From NCBI GenBank assembly GCA_002420315.1, contig DIHU01000213.1:1-11333 (forward strand): DNA of 11,333 nt. Reading direction: 5' to 3'. The DNA comes from Akkermansiaceae bacterium UBA5688 (GTDB taxonomy: Bacteria > Verrucomicrobiota > Verrucomicrobiia > Verrucomicrobiales > Akkermansiaceae). Of this stretch, positions 1-8,263 are shown piece by piece (the first letter of the stretch is position 1; each line of letters starts with the position of its first letter). Under the pieces are notes generated by a model. It saw only the letters and a program-made list of their open reading frames with translations, was not told the DNA's origin and searched no databases. The translations under genes and the position numbers were made by a program.

Positions 1-2577
1 GCGGTAAGATCGGTGACAAATCATTTTGTGCTGGGAAACCACGATGCAGCGGCCGTAGGAATGATGGATTATTCCATTTTTAACGATCACGCCCGACAAG
101 CGATCGAGTGGACAATCACGGAACTCTCACCTGACGCTAAGCAGTTCCTATCTTCGGTTCCGCTCGCAATCGAAGCGGGAGAGCTCCTATTTGTGCACGC
201 GGAAATCGCAGAACCAGGGCGCTTTGACTATATCGACAATGTCGAAATAGCGAAAGAGAACTTCACCGCCAGTGAACACTTCGCAACCTTTGTCGGGCAC
301 ACTCACCTCCCAAAAATGTTCGAACTATCCGCTAACGGATCAGTCCAAGAACTTTTAGATACCAGTTGCCGACTTGATGCGGAAAAGCGCTATATCATCA
401 ACGTGGGATCGGTCGGAGAGCCCCGGAATCCAGATGACTTGAGCTCGCGCTACGCGGTTTATGATGTCGAAAAACGCGAAATCGATTTTCGACATGTAGA
501 TTTCGACATTGTGGCCTACCGGCGGGATCTTGACTCAACCAATCTTGACCTCCGCCCCTACTTTCTGCGAGTTTTCGAACAAGTTTTCGAAGGCCGCAAA
601 GCCGTAGTTTCAAGCGGTGGTAGCTTAGTTGACATGCAGGTCTCGCGCGACTCGGCCGCTCTGGTTGATCTCAAGCGAGTCTCTACAATCGTTCAATTAA
701 GCAACAGCGGCACGATGCTCGCCAGCGCACAACCGTCCCGCACTCCACTTTACGCGCTGGGCACGGCTGCGATCTTAATCATCGCCTCAATAATCTTTTG
801 GGTGACCAGAGAGAACTATTCTTCACCATCGCCGAACGATAAGCCGGTTGTCACCATTAAGGATGAATCACCCCTAGAAAAGGAGCCTAATAAAAAGGAC
901 CTACGCGAGTCGATCGATCCGCGGATGGCAATTTCCAAACTCCCTGAGAAACAGCCCCCTTCCGAGCAAAAGCCCAATCCTGAAGATCCTGAGCCAATTC
1001 CAACGAAACCCGAAAAAGAGGTAATACGCCCCGATTTGGAACCCTCGGTCGAAGTTAGCGAGAAGAAAAAGAAGTCTACCTGGTGGAGAATGAATAAAGA
1101 AGCCGCTGAAAGTTCTCTAGTGGATAATTCAGGGCAGATTAAATTACTCCTAGTGCGGCCAGGAAAAGGAACGCGTGCCATAGCCCCCGACCCAGTTCCG
1201 CTTAATTTGACAGCAAATGATTCAGCTTTGATTTTAGGAATCTGGCAGGAAGAGAAGGCTGATGGGACCTTTGCCTTAGACACCGAAAACTCCTACACCT
1301 TTGAAGGTTGGTTCATCGCTGACAAACTCCGACGCCCCATCTTCCTTCTTGGCACTCGGACAGGTGAAGGAGAGGATAATCGAGGATGGCACATCGACTT
1401 GCGCCCACCCGCTCGCGGCAAAAAAGGGGAACAGATGGCTTTCTTTTATGACTCCGGGACCCATCGAGTTCAGGCTCTCGCCGAGGAAGTCAAAGTTGCC
1501 GATAAAAAACCGCACCACTTCGCAATCACTTGGAATCATGAGTTCAGGAAAGACGAAGGTGAAATGGCGCTTTTCCTTGATGGAATCAAAGTTGCTACAG
1601 CCTCAGTTGCGCACTCTAATATCCCCGGCGAGCAAACTAATCCCCTACGCATTGGAAGCTTGGGCAATAAAACACCAATCGCACTGGATGAAATCCGATT
1701 TACTCGAAGGGCTCTTCAGCCCCATGAATTCCTTCTGAAGACTACAATCCTCGGAGCAACTATGGTTAAAGGCAATTCCTCAAATAGGGATAGCTGGAGC
1801 ATTCCCAAAAATTGGCGGAGTGGCCAAGTTCCTAGTCCAAATGAAAACGTGATCATCAGTGAAGGTCTGACTGCGCAAGTGGAAAATAGTCAACCCGAAC
1901 CCTATTCTGGCTCCTTAATTTTAAAAAAGAATTCCCAGCTGATTTTGTGGGGAGATGACAATCTAGACGCGCTACCAAAAACTCCTAGCGGCATTATGAT
2001 GCATGAAAGTTCATGCATCATTTTAGGCACAGCCGAAGAGGTGAACTTCGGCCCTATCGAACTGATCGAGAATGCCAGCGTTCATGGAGGAACTTCAACA
2101 AACGGCCACGGTGGTATCCGAAAATTTAGCGGAGAAATAAAAGGCGGCGGAAAATTTAGTCTTAATGGAGTAAATCGAAACCAATTCCGCTTTGAAACTG
2201 CCAACACTTTCACAGGCGGGCTAATGGCTCACTCAACTCAGAACGAACCCTTCTACCTCGTCGCTGCCGCAGACTCTTCCTTTGGTACTGGAAATGTTAA
2301 CCTCAAGGAAAACAGTTCATTGATCATCGAAGCCAACCTAAATGATACGATCGCTAACACTTCCACACTGTCTCTTGAGGGAGTTGGCAGCCTTAGGATC
2401 AACGGAGGAGGTGCAGACCCCAATAAGCTCTACAAACTCCTCTTGCAATCGGATGAGACTGTCGCTGGCTTCTTCATTGATGGCGTCGATCAGGGCGAAG
2501 GTCTCTTCTCTGGCGAAACACATCCAGCTATCACCGGCCCGGGAAAGCTCATTGTAAAACGCTCCGATGATAACTAA
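1..2577 (+). CDS. Membrane-anchored metallophosphoesterase-LamG fusion protein (5' partial)
   Basis: The frame is open to the left edge, and the GTG at 13 is inside the fold, so the true start lies outside. Numbering from that GTG, residues 1-160 are the C-terminal part of a calcineurin-like phosphoesterase: GNHD (8-11), a metal-ligand His in FVHAE (H62), GHTH (95-98) and INVGSVGEPRN (129-139). The upstream DxH and GDxxxxG motifs are cut off. A hydrophobic segment at about 246-264 probably crosses the membrane. It is followed by a Pro/Lys/Glu-rich linker (about 270-355), a LamG/concanavalin-like domain (about 425-575; EGWF, LFLDG, LDEIRFTRRAL) and a Gly/Asn-rich beta-helix-like C terminus. 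That end contains NWRSGQVPSPNENVIIS and a PATR-like NTFTGG...FGTGNVNL repeat. The predicted topology is a cytoplasmic phosphatase with a binding region outside the membrane. Substrate is unknown; protein phosphatase or nucleotide hydrolase are both possible. The domain calls are firm; the topology is inferred. Confidence 0.85.
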   Translation, partial: AVRSVTNHFVLGNHDAAAVGMMDYSIFNDHARQAIEWTITELSPDAKQFLSSVPLAIEAGELLFVHAEIAEPGRFDYIDNVEIAKENFTASEHFATFVGHTHLPKMFELSANGSVQELLDTSCRLDAEKRYIINVGSVGEPRNPDDLSSRYAVYDVEKREIDFRHVDFDIVAYRRDLDSTNLDLRPYFLRVFEQVFEGRKAVVSSGGSLVDMQVSRDSAALVDLKRVSTIVQLSNSGTMLASAQPSRTPLYALGTAAILIIASIIFWVTRENYSSPSPNDKPVVTIKDESPLEKEPNKKDLRESIDPRMAISKLPEKQPPSEQKPNPEDPEPIPTKPEKEVIRPDLEPSVEVSEKKKKSTWWRMNKEAAESSLVDNSGQIKLLLVRPGKGTRAIAPDPVPLNLTANDSALILGIWQEEKADGTFALDTENSYTFEGWFIADKLRRPIFLLGTRTGEGEDNRGWHIDLRPPARGKKGEQMAFFYDSGTHRVQALAEEVKVADKKPHHFAITWNHEFRKDEGEMALFLDGIKVATASVAHSNIPGEQTNPLRIGSLGNKTPIALDEIRFTRRALQPHEFLLKTTILGATMVKGNSSNRDSWSIPKNWRSGQVPSPNENVIISEGLTAQVENSQPEPYSGSLILKKNSQLILWGDDNLDALPKTPSGIMMHESSCIILGTAEEVNFGPIELIENASVHGGTSTNGHGGIRKFSGEIKGGGKFSLNGVNRNQFRFETANTFTGGLMAHSTQNEPFYLVAAADSSFGTGNVNLKENSSLIIEANLNDTIANTSTLSLEGVGSLRINGGGADPNKLYKLLLQSDETVAGFFIDGVDQGEGLFSGETHPAITGPGKLIVKRSDDN

Positions 2578-4252
2578 GAATCTCAAGAAGCCACTCGTCC
2601 GATTCCTAACGATTTTCGCAGCTGGGAATCCCTTCATCCAGGCATACGAGCCGACTTTAATCGACACTCATGTTCATCTCTGGCACCTCGCTCGGCCCGA
2701 AGGGATTTATTGGATCCCGAAAGATAGCCGCGCCCTCTATCGATCTTTCATGCCAGAGGACCACGAGGCAATCGCTAAAAAAAATGGAGTGAATGGCGTT
2801 GTTGTAGTGCAAGCAGGACAACACCTACCCGACAATCAATGGAATCTAGATGTAACAGCCCACAACAAAACGCTCTATCGTGGCGTAGTCGGAAACCTCT
2901 CCCAAGTAATCGGGACCGACAGATTCCAACCCCTCTTTGACAAACTCTGTCAGGACGATCGCTATCTGGGCTATCGGATTTCAGGACGCACCAAAAAAAC
3001 ACTGACCGAAGAGTTCTATCGAGATCTCAACGAGACCGCCAGACGGGGAAAAACCGTGGACATGCTTATCGGTAATTATACCCTTGAGGACGCTGCCGAC
3101 ATTGCAGACCGCATTCCCAATCTGAAAATTATCATAAATCACTTCGGCGGAGTGAGCCTTGATGGCAATCCACTCGTGGCTTCTTGGGTTGAAAAATTTC
3201 GTGCAGTGGCGAAACACCCCAACGTTTTTTGTAAAGTCTCTGCCCTATTTGGGCGGGTGAAATCTCAACCAGCTCCACTCGACCTAACATTTTACAAACC
3301 CATTCTCGACCTCGCTTTAGAATGCTTTGGCGAAGATCGAATTATCTTTGGCAGCGATTGGCCAGTCACGCGAACGACCGCCGATTACGCTTCACTCCTA
3401 AAACTTACCCGCGACTACTTCGAAAAGAAAGCCCCGTCGGTTTCCCTTAAACTTTTCTCTAGTAACGCAAAAAAGTTTTATGACCTAGAAGACATCCAGA
3501 TCAAACCAGGCACCAAGAAGCTCCCCCTCTCAGGAAAATCTTTCCTCATCAATGGTCGTAATGCCTTCATCATCCTTCCTAAAAAGCCGGCAAAAAAAAT
3601 ACCATGGGTTTGGTATACACCCACCCTGCCTGGTCTCCCGGCCAAATCCGAAGTGTGGATGTTCCAACGGTTTCTGGCCGAGGGGATTGCAATCGCCGGA
3701 ATTGATGTTGGTGAGTCTTATGGCAGTCAGGACGGCCGCAAAGGCTTCAGCGAACTCTACGAATATCTCACAAGACAGCAAAACTTTGCGAAAAAACCCT
3801 GCCTCTTAGCCCGAAGTCGAGGAGGCCTGATGCTTTACAATTGGGCTGTCGAACATCCCGGAAAAGTGGGTGGCGTCGCCGGAATTTATCCGGTTTGCAA
3901 CCTTGAAAGCTATCCCGGTATTGCGCGTGCAGCGGGAGCTTACCACATGACAAAAGATGAACTGAAAGCAACGCTTCACGAAAACAACCCCACCGAACGG
4001 CTCCAACCTTTGGCTACCGCAAAGGTCCCTATTTTCCATATCCACGGCGATAACGACAAGGTTGTCCCTTATCATCTTAATACCCAAATTCTGGTCGAAA
4101 GATATCTTAAGTATGGTGGGCCAGCAGAAGTCGAACTTGTCGAAAATCAGGGCCACAATATGTGGACCGGATGGTTTGAATCCGAGACTTTGACTCGGTT
4201 TGTCGTTGATCGAGCCCTTGGGAAACCGAGGCAAAACAGCTCGAGGAAGTAG
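2567..4252 (+). CDS. Exported bifunctional protein: COG3618-type amidohydrolase fused to alpha/beta hydrolase
   Basis: Residues about 28-307 form an amidohydrolase-2 TIM barrel like the sugar-lactonase and 2-pyrone-dicarboxylate lactonase group. Visible are DTHVHLW (H35, H37), VVVVQA (78-83), INHFGG (190-195) and FGSDWPV with the probable catalytic D264. Residues about 315-550 are an alpha/beta hydrolase of prolyl-oligopeptidase/esterase style: nucleophile motif ARSRGG (S417), acid D497 in HGDNDKVVP, and H530 in GHNMW. This gives a complete triad. The first 26 residues (basic, then FLTIFAAG, ending IQA) resemble a weak signal peptide, so the protein may be periplasmic. The ATG lies within the last codons of the preceding gene, giving an 11-base overlap with no clear ribosome-binding site, which suggests translational coupling. 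A later start would remove the DTHVHLW motif. Substrates are not known; lactone hydrolysis plus sugar-ester cleavage is inferred from family resemblance. Confidence 0.88.
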   Translation: MITKNLKKPLVRFLTIFAAGNPFIQAYEPTLIDTHVHLWHLARPEGIYWIPKDSRALYRSFMPEDHEAIAKKNGVNGVVVVQAGQHLPDNQWNLDVTAHNKTLYRGVVGNLSQVIGTDRFQPLFDKLCQDDRYLGYRISGRTKKTLTEEFYRDLNETARRGKTVDMLIGNYTLEDAADIADRIPNLKIIINHFGGVSLDGNPLVASWVEKFRAVAKHPNVFCKVSALFGRVKSQPAPLDLTFYKPILDLALECFGEDRIIFGSDWPVTRTTADYASLLKLTRDYFEKKAPSVSLKLFSSNAKKFYDLEDIQIKPGTKKLPLSGKSFLINGRNAFIILPKKPAKKIPWVWYTPTLPGLPAKSEVWMFQRFLAEGIAIAGIDVGESYGSQDGRKGFSELYEYLTRQQNFAKKPCLLARSRGGLMLYNWAVEHPGKVGGVAGIYPVCNLESYPGIARAAGAYHMTKDELKATLHENNPTERLQPLATAKVPIFHIHGDNDKVVPYHLNTQILVERYLKYGGPAEVELVENQGHNMWTGWFESETLTRFVVDRALGKPRQNSSRK

Positions 4253-4253
4253 T

Positions 4254-4463
4254 TGCCGAAAAAAGCCCGTATTCTCATGCAACATCCTCAAACTTCCTCG
4301 TGAACGGGTAGGCCTATATTCACATTGATATCAACGCCCCCGAACTTTGCTGTTTAAGCTCGCGGAAAAACGATGGTTAGCTCAAGGTATGAAGCTGATT
4401 CAGAAATCACATTCTGACTTCGTTCTCGATAGTCAACGCATGGGCTTCTTCCGGGCCGAATAG
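4254..4463 (+). other. Possible decayed ORF remnant
   Basis: One frame across this gap reads as a plausible protein fragment interrupted by a single TGA at 4326-4328. Before it is NILKLPRERVGLYSH; after it is LLFKLAEKRWLAQGMKLIQK, running on to a TAG at 4461-4463. Inside it an ATG at 4389 opens a 24-residue ORF. I do not recognise the family. The composition is protein-like, but a short open frame in a 279-base gap can arise by chance, so this is a weak call. Confidence 0.15.
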
Positions 4464-4477
4464 GAAGACACCAACTG

Positions 4478-4518
4478 AAAAAAATTCCTAGGCGATTCGA
4501 AAGAATCGCCTCTTTTTT
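4478..4518. terminator. Bidirectional Rho-independent terminator
   Basis: A perfect 9-bp stem, AGGCGATTC (4490-4498) pairing with GAATCGCCT (4503-4511), encloses a GAAA tetraloop. On the + strand it is followed by C and six T (4513-4518). Seven A (4478-4484) precede the stem, giving a T-run for minus-strand transcripts after a 5-base gap, so that direction is somewhat weaker. It sits between convergent genes, 13 bases past the stop codon of the minus-strand TPR-redoxin gene, and can serve both sides. Confidence 0.88.
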
Positions 4519-4531
4519 GCCTACGCTAATC

Positions 4532-6784
4532 CTATTTATGAAGCGATACTAGACGCCGAGATTCCTTGATGAGGAAATCAATATCCATGAAAGGATCGGC
4601 GGAGATGTCAGACCAAAGTATCTGCCCCTTGGCATTCAGAACGAAGGTTCCGTGGAGCGGCTGATCCTCGAAGTCGTCATGGGCGGTGTATTGCTTGAAG
4701 ATGTTCTTGGCCGCATCAGAGACAATTGGAAAGGGAATATCTCCCTTGCTGTAATTATCTTGGGAATCTTTAAGGTTAGTAATGTCGTCCGTTGAAATCG
4801 CCAAAATCGAAAATCCCGCTTTTTTAAAATCAGAATAACGATCCGCCATCGCGGTCATTTGTTCGGTACAGTGAAGGCATCCTGCCCCCAAATAGAAGAC
4901 AAGAATCACCGGCTTACCCCGATACTCTGAAAGAGATACCTTTTTCTGATGTTGGTCCGGAAGACTGAACTCAGGAGCCGGTGGCGGAGTCCAATGAAGT
5001 GGTCCAAGTTCGTCCAAGTTCGGACGCGGCAAAAGATCACCAGCAAGCTTATGGGCGATCCGCCAGTCGGCTGGATAACCGAGTTCCTTTGCGATCGGAG
5101 CAAGGCGGGCAAAAACAGGCGATTCAAGGTCCACTTCGGAACCAAATTTACGCAAGTCCTCAAAACCGACCTTCCATGCCGCGTCATCTTTCTTTGCGTG
5201 ATAAAGCGCATGAATCGCCTTGGCTAAAACAATGGTCTGCTTGTCCTTTTTATCGATCTGTGCTTTTGAAAGCTCGGCCGCTTTCTCGTGATCGCCATAA
5301 GCCAGATGTCGAAGAACCGGGGACTGCTGTGAAGGCCTCTTTGAGAGCGCTTCTTTTGCGGTTTTAAAGTCCCCGTTCATCGCCGCAAGGTAGCCCTTTA
5401 GCTCAACAACGACATTTTCAAACTTCTTGATATTTTTCTGAAATTGATCATGGGCCTTTTTTTCAGCTGCTTTGACTTCTTTTTCTTTCTTCTTCTCCTT
5501 TTCAGCTTTTTCTTTAGCGGTTTTCTTTGCCTGTTCTTGATCCACCTTAAATTTTGTCAAGTGAGTCTCGATTCCCTCGATAGCCTTTCTCAATTCAACC
5601 TGTTGCCCAAGATTGGCCTGAGCGACTCCGATCAAACGAAGTCGAGAAAGATCGTCCTCGGGCTTTGACAAGACTTCGAGCCATGGCGAATTTACGGTCT
5701 CAAGTGCTTCCTGCCAAAGCTCGGCTTTCTCTAGATAATCAATTAAAGCACGCCTCCCATAACGAGCAGATCCACGCCCCGGATTATTTAGCTTGGGATG
5801 CCTTGGATTCCCCAAAAGGGATTTCGCCATATCGATACTCGCCCGAACCATTCCAAGGTGAGAGAAGTTCCGTGAAAGCCACTCGTTGTTGTGCGCATAG
5901 TTATGAATCTGATCAGGTAAAAGAAACCATTTCATCATATGCTTGTGATCAACCCGTGCCGAGGCCTGCTGTTGCCACACGGCATCTTGATAGCGTTTGG
6001 ACTTAGAATAAATGTGGCCTGGCATATGCCACATGTGCGCGATCCCTGGAGCGGTCTGCCCGAGCCGCGCCGCTGAATCAAGCGCCTGCTTATAATTTCG
6101 GTAATCCCAAAGATGAATCGCATAGTGATGGGCCGGATGGTTTTGATTCTTTGCGAAAATTTGCTCGAGTATCGCATCCATTCCGACGTGGCTGGTAATT
6201 GGAATACCTTTCCGGTTGAACTGCCAACGCCGACAAACCAACAATGCTTTTGCCTCTAAGTCTTCAGGGTTATTAAGAACGATATCTTCGTAAGCCCTTA
6301 TAAAATTTTTCCGCCGCTTTGTCGCATCTTTTTCCTTTTTGTCATCATGGTAGGCAACTTCCGCATTGAGATAGGCCCGTTCATGATCGCTGATCTTAAA
6401 ATCTTCTTTTTTGAGAAGCTCGCCCGCCTTAGCGATAAATTCCTTAGCCCGCTTTTCATTTTCATAATTGGCCTGCGAAAGCCCCCAATAAGCCATCGCG
6501 CAATTTGGGTCATGCGCCAAAATCGCCCGGAACGATCTCTCTGCCTCGTAATACCAAAATCCGTGAAGTTGCCCCAATCCCTGATTAAAGTAAGCCTGCC
6601 CCTTATCCCAGCTCGAAGTAATGGCTAGATGAACATTACCGGTCGAGCTCATCAATGGCCCTTCTTGCCGCGGCCCCTCGTTGAAAGCATGGCCATTGTG
6701 GGAATGACCTTCTTTAATATCCTTGTTCGGCTCTTGGGCAAACAAAGATGTAGCTAAGAAAGGGAGTGTGAAAAGTCTCTTCAT
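4532..6784 (-). CDS. Exported TPR protein with C-terminal redoxin (AhpC/TSA-like) domain
   Basis: This 750-residue protein begins with a clear signal peptide (MKRLFTLPFLATSLFA, then QEP). The mature N terminus is His-rich (GHSHNGHAFNEGPRQ). TPR-type helical repeats follow (about 60-390; for example NQGLGQLHGFWYYEAERSFR, DPNCAMAYWGLSQA). Within them are His-dense motifs: HPAHHYAIHLWD (216-227), HMWHMPGHIYS (250-260) and LPDQIHNYAHNNEWL (289-303). Residues about 412-450 are a Lys/Glu/Ala coiled-coil insert. Residues about 600-740 are a redoxin domain: PEFSLPD, VILVFYLGAGCLHC with C636 and C639, LAISTDD and HGTFVLNAKGQILW. A periplasmic thiol-redox role is likely from the fold; the partner and the role of the histidines (metal or haem binding) are unknown. 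The ATG places the signal peptide correctly, but no strong ribosome-binding site is visible. The gene is divergent from the sulfatase at 6836. Confidence 0.87.
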   Translation of the reverse strand: MKRLFTLPFLATSLFAQEPNKDIKEGHSHNGHAFNEGPRQEGPLMSSTGNVHLAITSSWDKGQAYFNQGLGQLHGFWYYEAERSFRAILAHDPNCAMAYWGLSQANYENEKRAKEFIAKAGELLKKEDFKISDHERAYLNAEVAYHDDKKEKDATKRRKNFIRAYEDIVLNNPEDLEAKALLVCRRWQFNRKGIPITSHVGMDAILEQIFAKNQNHPAHHYAIHLWDYRNYKQALDSAARLGQTAPGIAHMWHMPGHIYSKSKRYQDAVWQQQASARVDHKHMMKWFLLPDQIHNYAHNNEWLSRNFSHLGMVRASIDMAKSLLGNPRHPKLNNPGRGSARYGRRALIDYLEKAELWQEALETVNSPWLEVLSKPEDDLSRLRLIGVAQANLGQQVELRKAIEGIETHLTKFKVDQEQAKKTAKEKAEKEKKKEKEVKAAEKKAHDQFQKNIKKFENVVVELKGYLAAMNGDFKTAKEALSKRPSQQSPVLRHLAYGDHEKAAELSKAQIDKKDKQTIVLAKAIHALYHAKKDDAAWKVGFEDLRKFGSEVDLESPVFARLAPIAKELGYPADWRIAHKLAGDLLPRPNLDELGPLHWTPPPAPEFSLPDQHQKKVSLSEYRGKPVILVFYLGAGCLHCTEQMTAMADRYSDFKKAGFSILAISTDDITNLKDSQDNYSKGDIPFPIVSDAAKNIFKQYTAHDDFEDQPLHGTFVLNAKGQILWSDISADPFMDIDFLIKESRRLVSLHK

Positions 6785-6835
6785 TTTGGATGCTTGTGGG
6801 TTGAGGTTACGTCAGAGATGTGCTGAGCTTTCCAG
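6785..6835. promoter_or_regulatory. Short divergent intergenic region (TPR-redoxin / sulfatase)
   Basis: The start codons of the two divergent genes are separated by 51 bases, so promoters for both must lie here or reach into the opposite coding regions. I could not identify a convincing -35/-10 pair or an operator palindrome. The regulatory role rests on position alone. Confidence 0.3.
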
Positions 6836-8263
6836 ATGATTCGCTTCATTCCAGTTTGTTTGTTTCTTTTCAGTCTCTCTCAAGCAGCCCAAAGGCCCAA
6901 TATCGTCGTCATTTTCTGCGATGACATGGGTTACGGCGACCTCGGTTGCTTTGGAGCGAAAGGTTGGCAAACCCCTCACATCGACTCAATCGCTAAAAAG
7001 GGTATTAAATTTACCGACTTCTATGTCGCCCAGCCCGTCTGCTCGGCTTCTCGCACCGCCCTTCTCACCGGCTGCTACCCAAATCGGGTTGGAATCTCCG
7101 GCGCCCTTTCCCAACGCAGCACGACTGGTATTCACTCTGATGAAACCACCATCGCCGAAATCTGTAAATCTGCCGGATATCGCACCGCAATGTATGGAAA
7201 ATGGCATCTTGGTTATCAGAAACAATTCCTCCCCGTAAATCACGGCTTTGACGACTACTTCGGCTATCCTTATTCAAATGATATGTGGCCCAGCGGACCC
7301 GTTCGCTTTATGCCGAATTACCCACTTCTTCCGCTCATTGAAGACAACGAGATCATTGCGCGCGTTCGCGATCAATCATGGATGACGACCTGGATCACCG
7401 AACGCTCTGTTCGCTTTATCAGCGAGAAAAAGAACAAGCCCTTCTTCCTCTACCTTGCTCACCCACAACCACATGTTCCACTCTTCACCTCGCCAAAAAA
7501 CAGCGGCTCCTCAAAACAAGGAAAGTATGGCGACGTGATTCAGGAAATCGATTGGTCCACTGGACAAGTTCTCGCCGCACTCGAAAAGGCAGGAATCACA
7601 GAAAACACACTCGTCGTCTTCACCAGCGATAACGGTCCATGGATGGCTTATGGAAACCATGCTGGAGGAGTTGGCCCGCTCCGTGGCTGCAAAGGCAACT
7701 GCTGGGAGGGCGGAGTGCGCGTTCCTTGTGTCATGCAATGGCCTGCCAAACTTAAAGCTAACTCGGTTGTTAAAACCCCTCTTATGACGATCGACCTTCT
7801 TCCAACCATCGCAAAGATACTTGATGTCCCCCTCCCCGAAAAAACCATCGATGGAAAAGACGCTTGGCCTGTCATCTCCGGCCAGCAAACTGAGCCAGTC
7901 CAGGAAGCCTATTACTTTTGGTATAAGCGCAACGACCTTGAAGCAATGCGAATGGGTAAATGGAAATTACAATTCCCACACACCTTCCGGAATTCCAAAA
8001 TCACACCCGCCAACGACGGCCATGCCGGAAAGTATGTCATGCAAAAATGCGACCTCGAACTTTACGACCTTGAAGCTGACATCGGAGAATCCAAAAACAT
8101 CGCAGACCAGCACCCCGAAATCGTTTCTAAAATGCAAGCACTTGCGAGTGAAAAGCGCAGGGAGCTCGGCGACCGTCTTCAAAAAATTAAAGGGATCGAC
8201 AACCGCGAACCCGGCTTCGCAGAAATTGCGAACTGGGCGAAACCAAAACCAACAAAGCGATAA
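6836..8263 (+). CDS. Exported type I (S1) sulfatase, CSASR-type
   Basis: This 475-residue alkaline-phosphatase-fold sulfatase hydrolyses sulfate esters, probably on polysaccharides outside the cytoplasm. A signal peptide (MIRFIPVCLFLFSLSQAA) precedes RPNIVVIFCDDMGYGDLG, which carries metal ligands D29 and D30. The formylglycine motif is CSASRTALLTG with C69 as the modified residue; it has Ala where the classic CxPSR has Pro. GKWHLG supplies K122 and H124; H213 lies in HPQPHVP; SDNG supplies D265 and N266; K286 lies in RGCKG. The C-terminal part contains the usual MRMGKWKLQF and LELYDLEADIGESKNIA segments. Length is normal for the family and all active-site positions are present. Substrate and S1 subfamily cannot be set from sequence alone. 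The gene is divergent from the TPR-redoxin gene and convergent with a second sulfatase. Confidence 0.95.
   Translation: MIRFIPVCLFLFSLSQAAQRPNIVVIFCDDMGYGDLGCFGAKGWQTPHIDSIAKKGIKFTDFYVAQPVCSASRTALLTGCYPNRVGISGALSQRSTTGIHSDETTIAEICKSAGYRTAMYGKWHLGYQKQFLPVNHGFDDYFGYPYSNDMWPSGPVRFMPNYPLLPLIEDNEIIARVRDQSWMTTWITERSVRFISEKKNKPFFLYLAHPQPHVPLFTSPKNSGSSKQGKYGDVIQEIDWSTGQVLAALEKAGITENTLVVFTSDNGPWMAYGNHAGGVGPLRGCKGNCWEGGVRVPCVMQWPAKLKANSVVKTPLMTIDLLPTIAKILDVPLPEKTIDGKDAWPVISGQQTEPVQEAYYFWYKRNDLEAMRMGKWKLQFPHTFRNSKITPANDGHAGKYVMQKCDLELYDLEADIGESKNIADQHPEIVSKMQALASEKRRELGDRLQKIKGIDNREPGFAEIANWAKPKPTKR

Noticed and set aside
816..1283. A 155-codon minus-strand frame
   Set aside because: It is the reverse image of the Pro/Lys/Glu-rich linker, where purine bias leaves the opposite strand open by composition.
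4949..5367. Plus-strand open frames of 92 and 128 codons
   Set aside because: They lie wholly inside the minus-strand redoxin gene, overlap each other in different frames and show no domain-like motifs.
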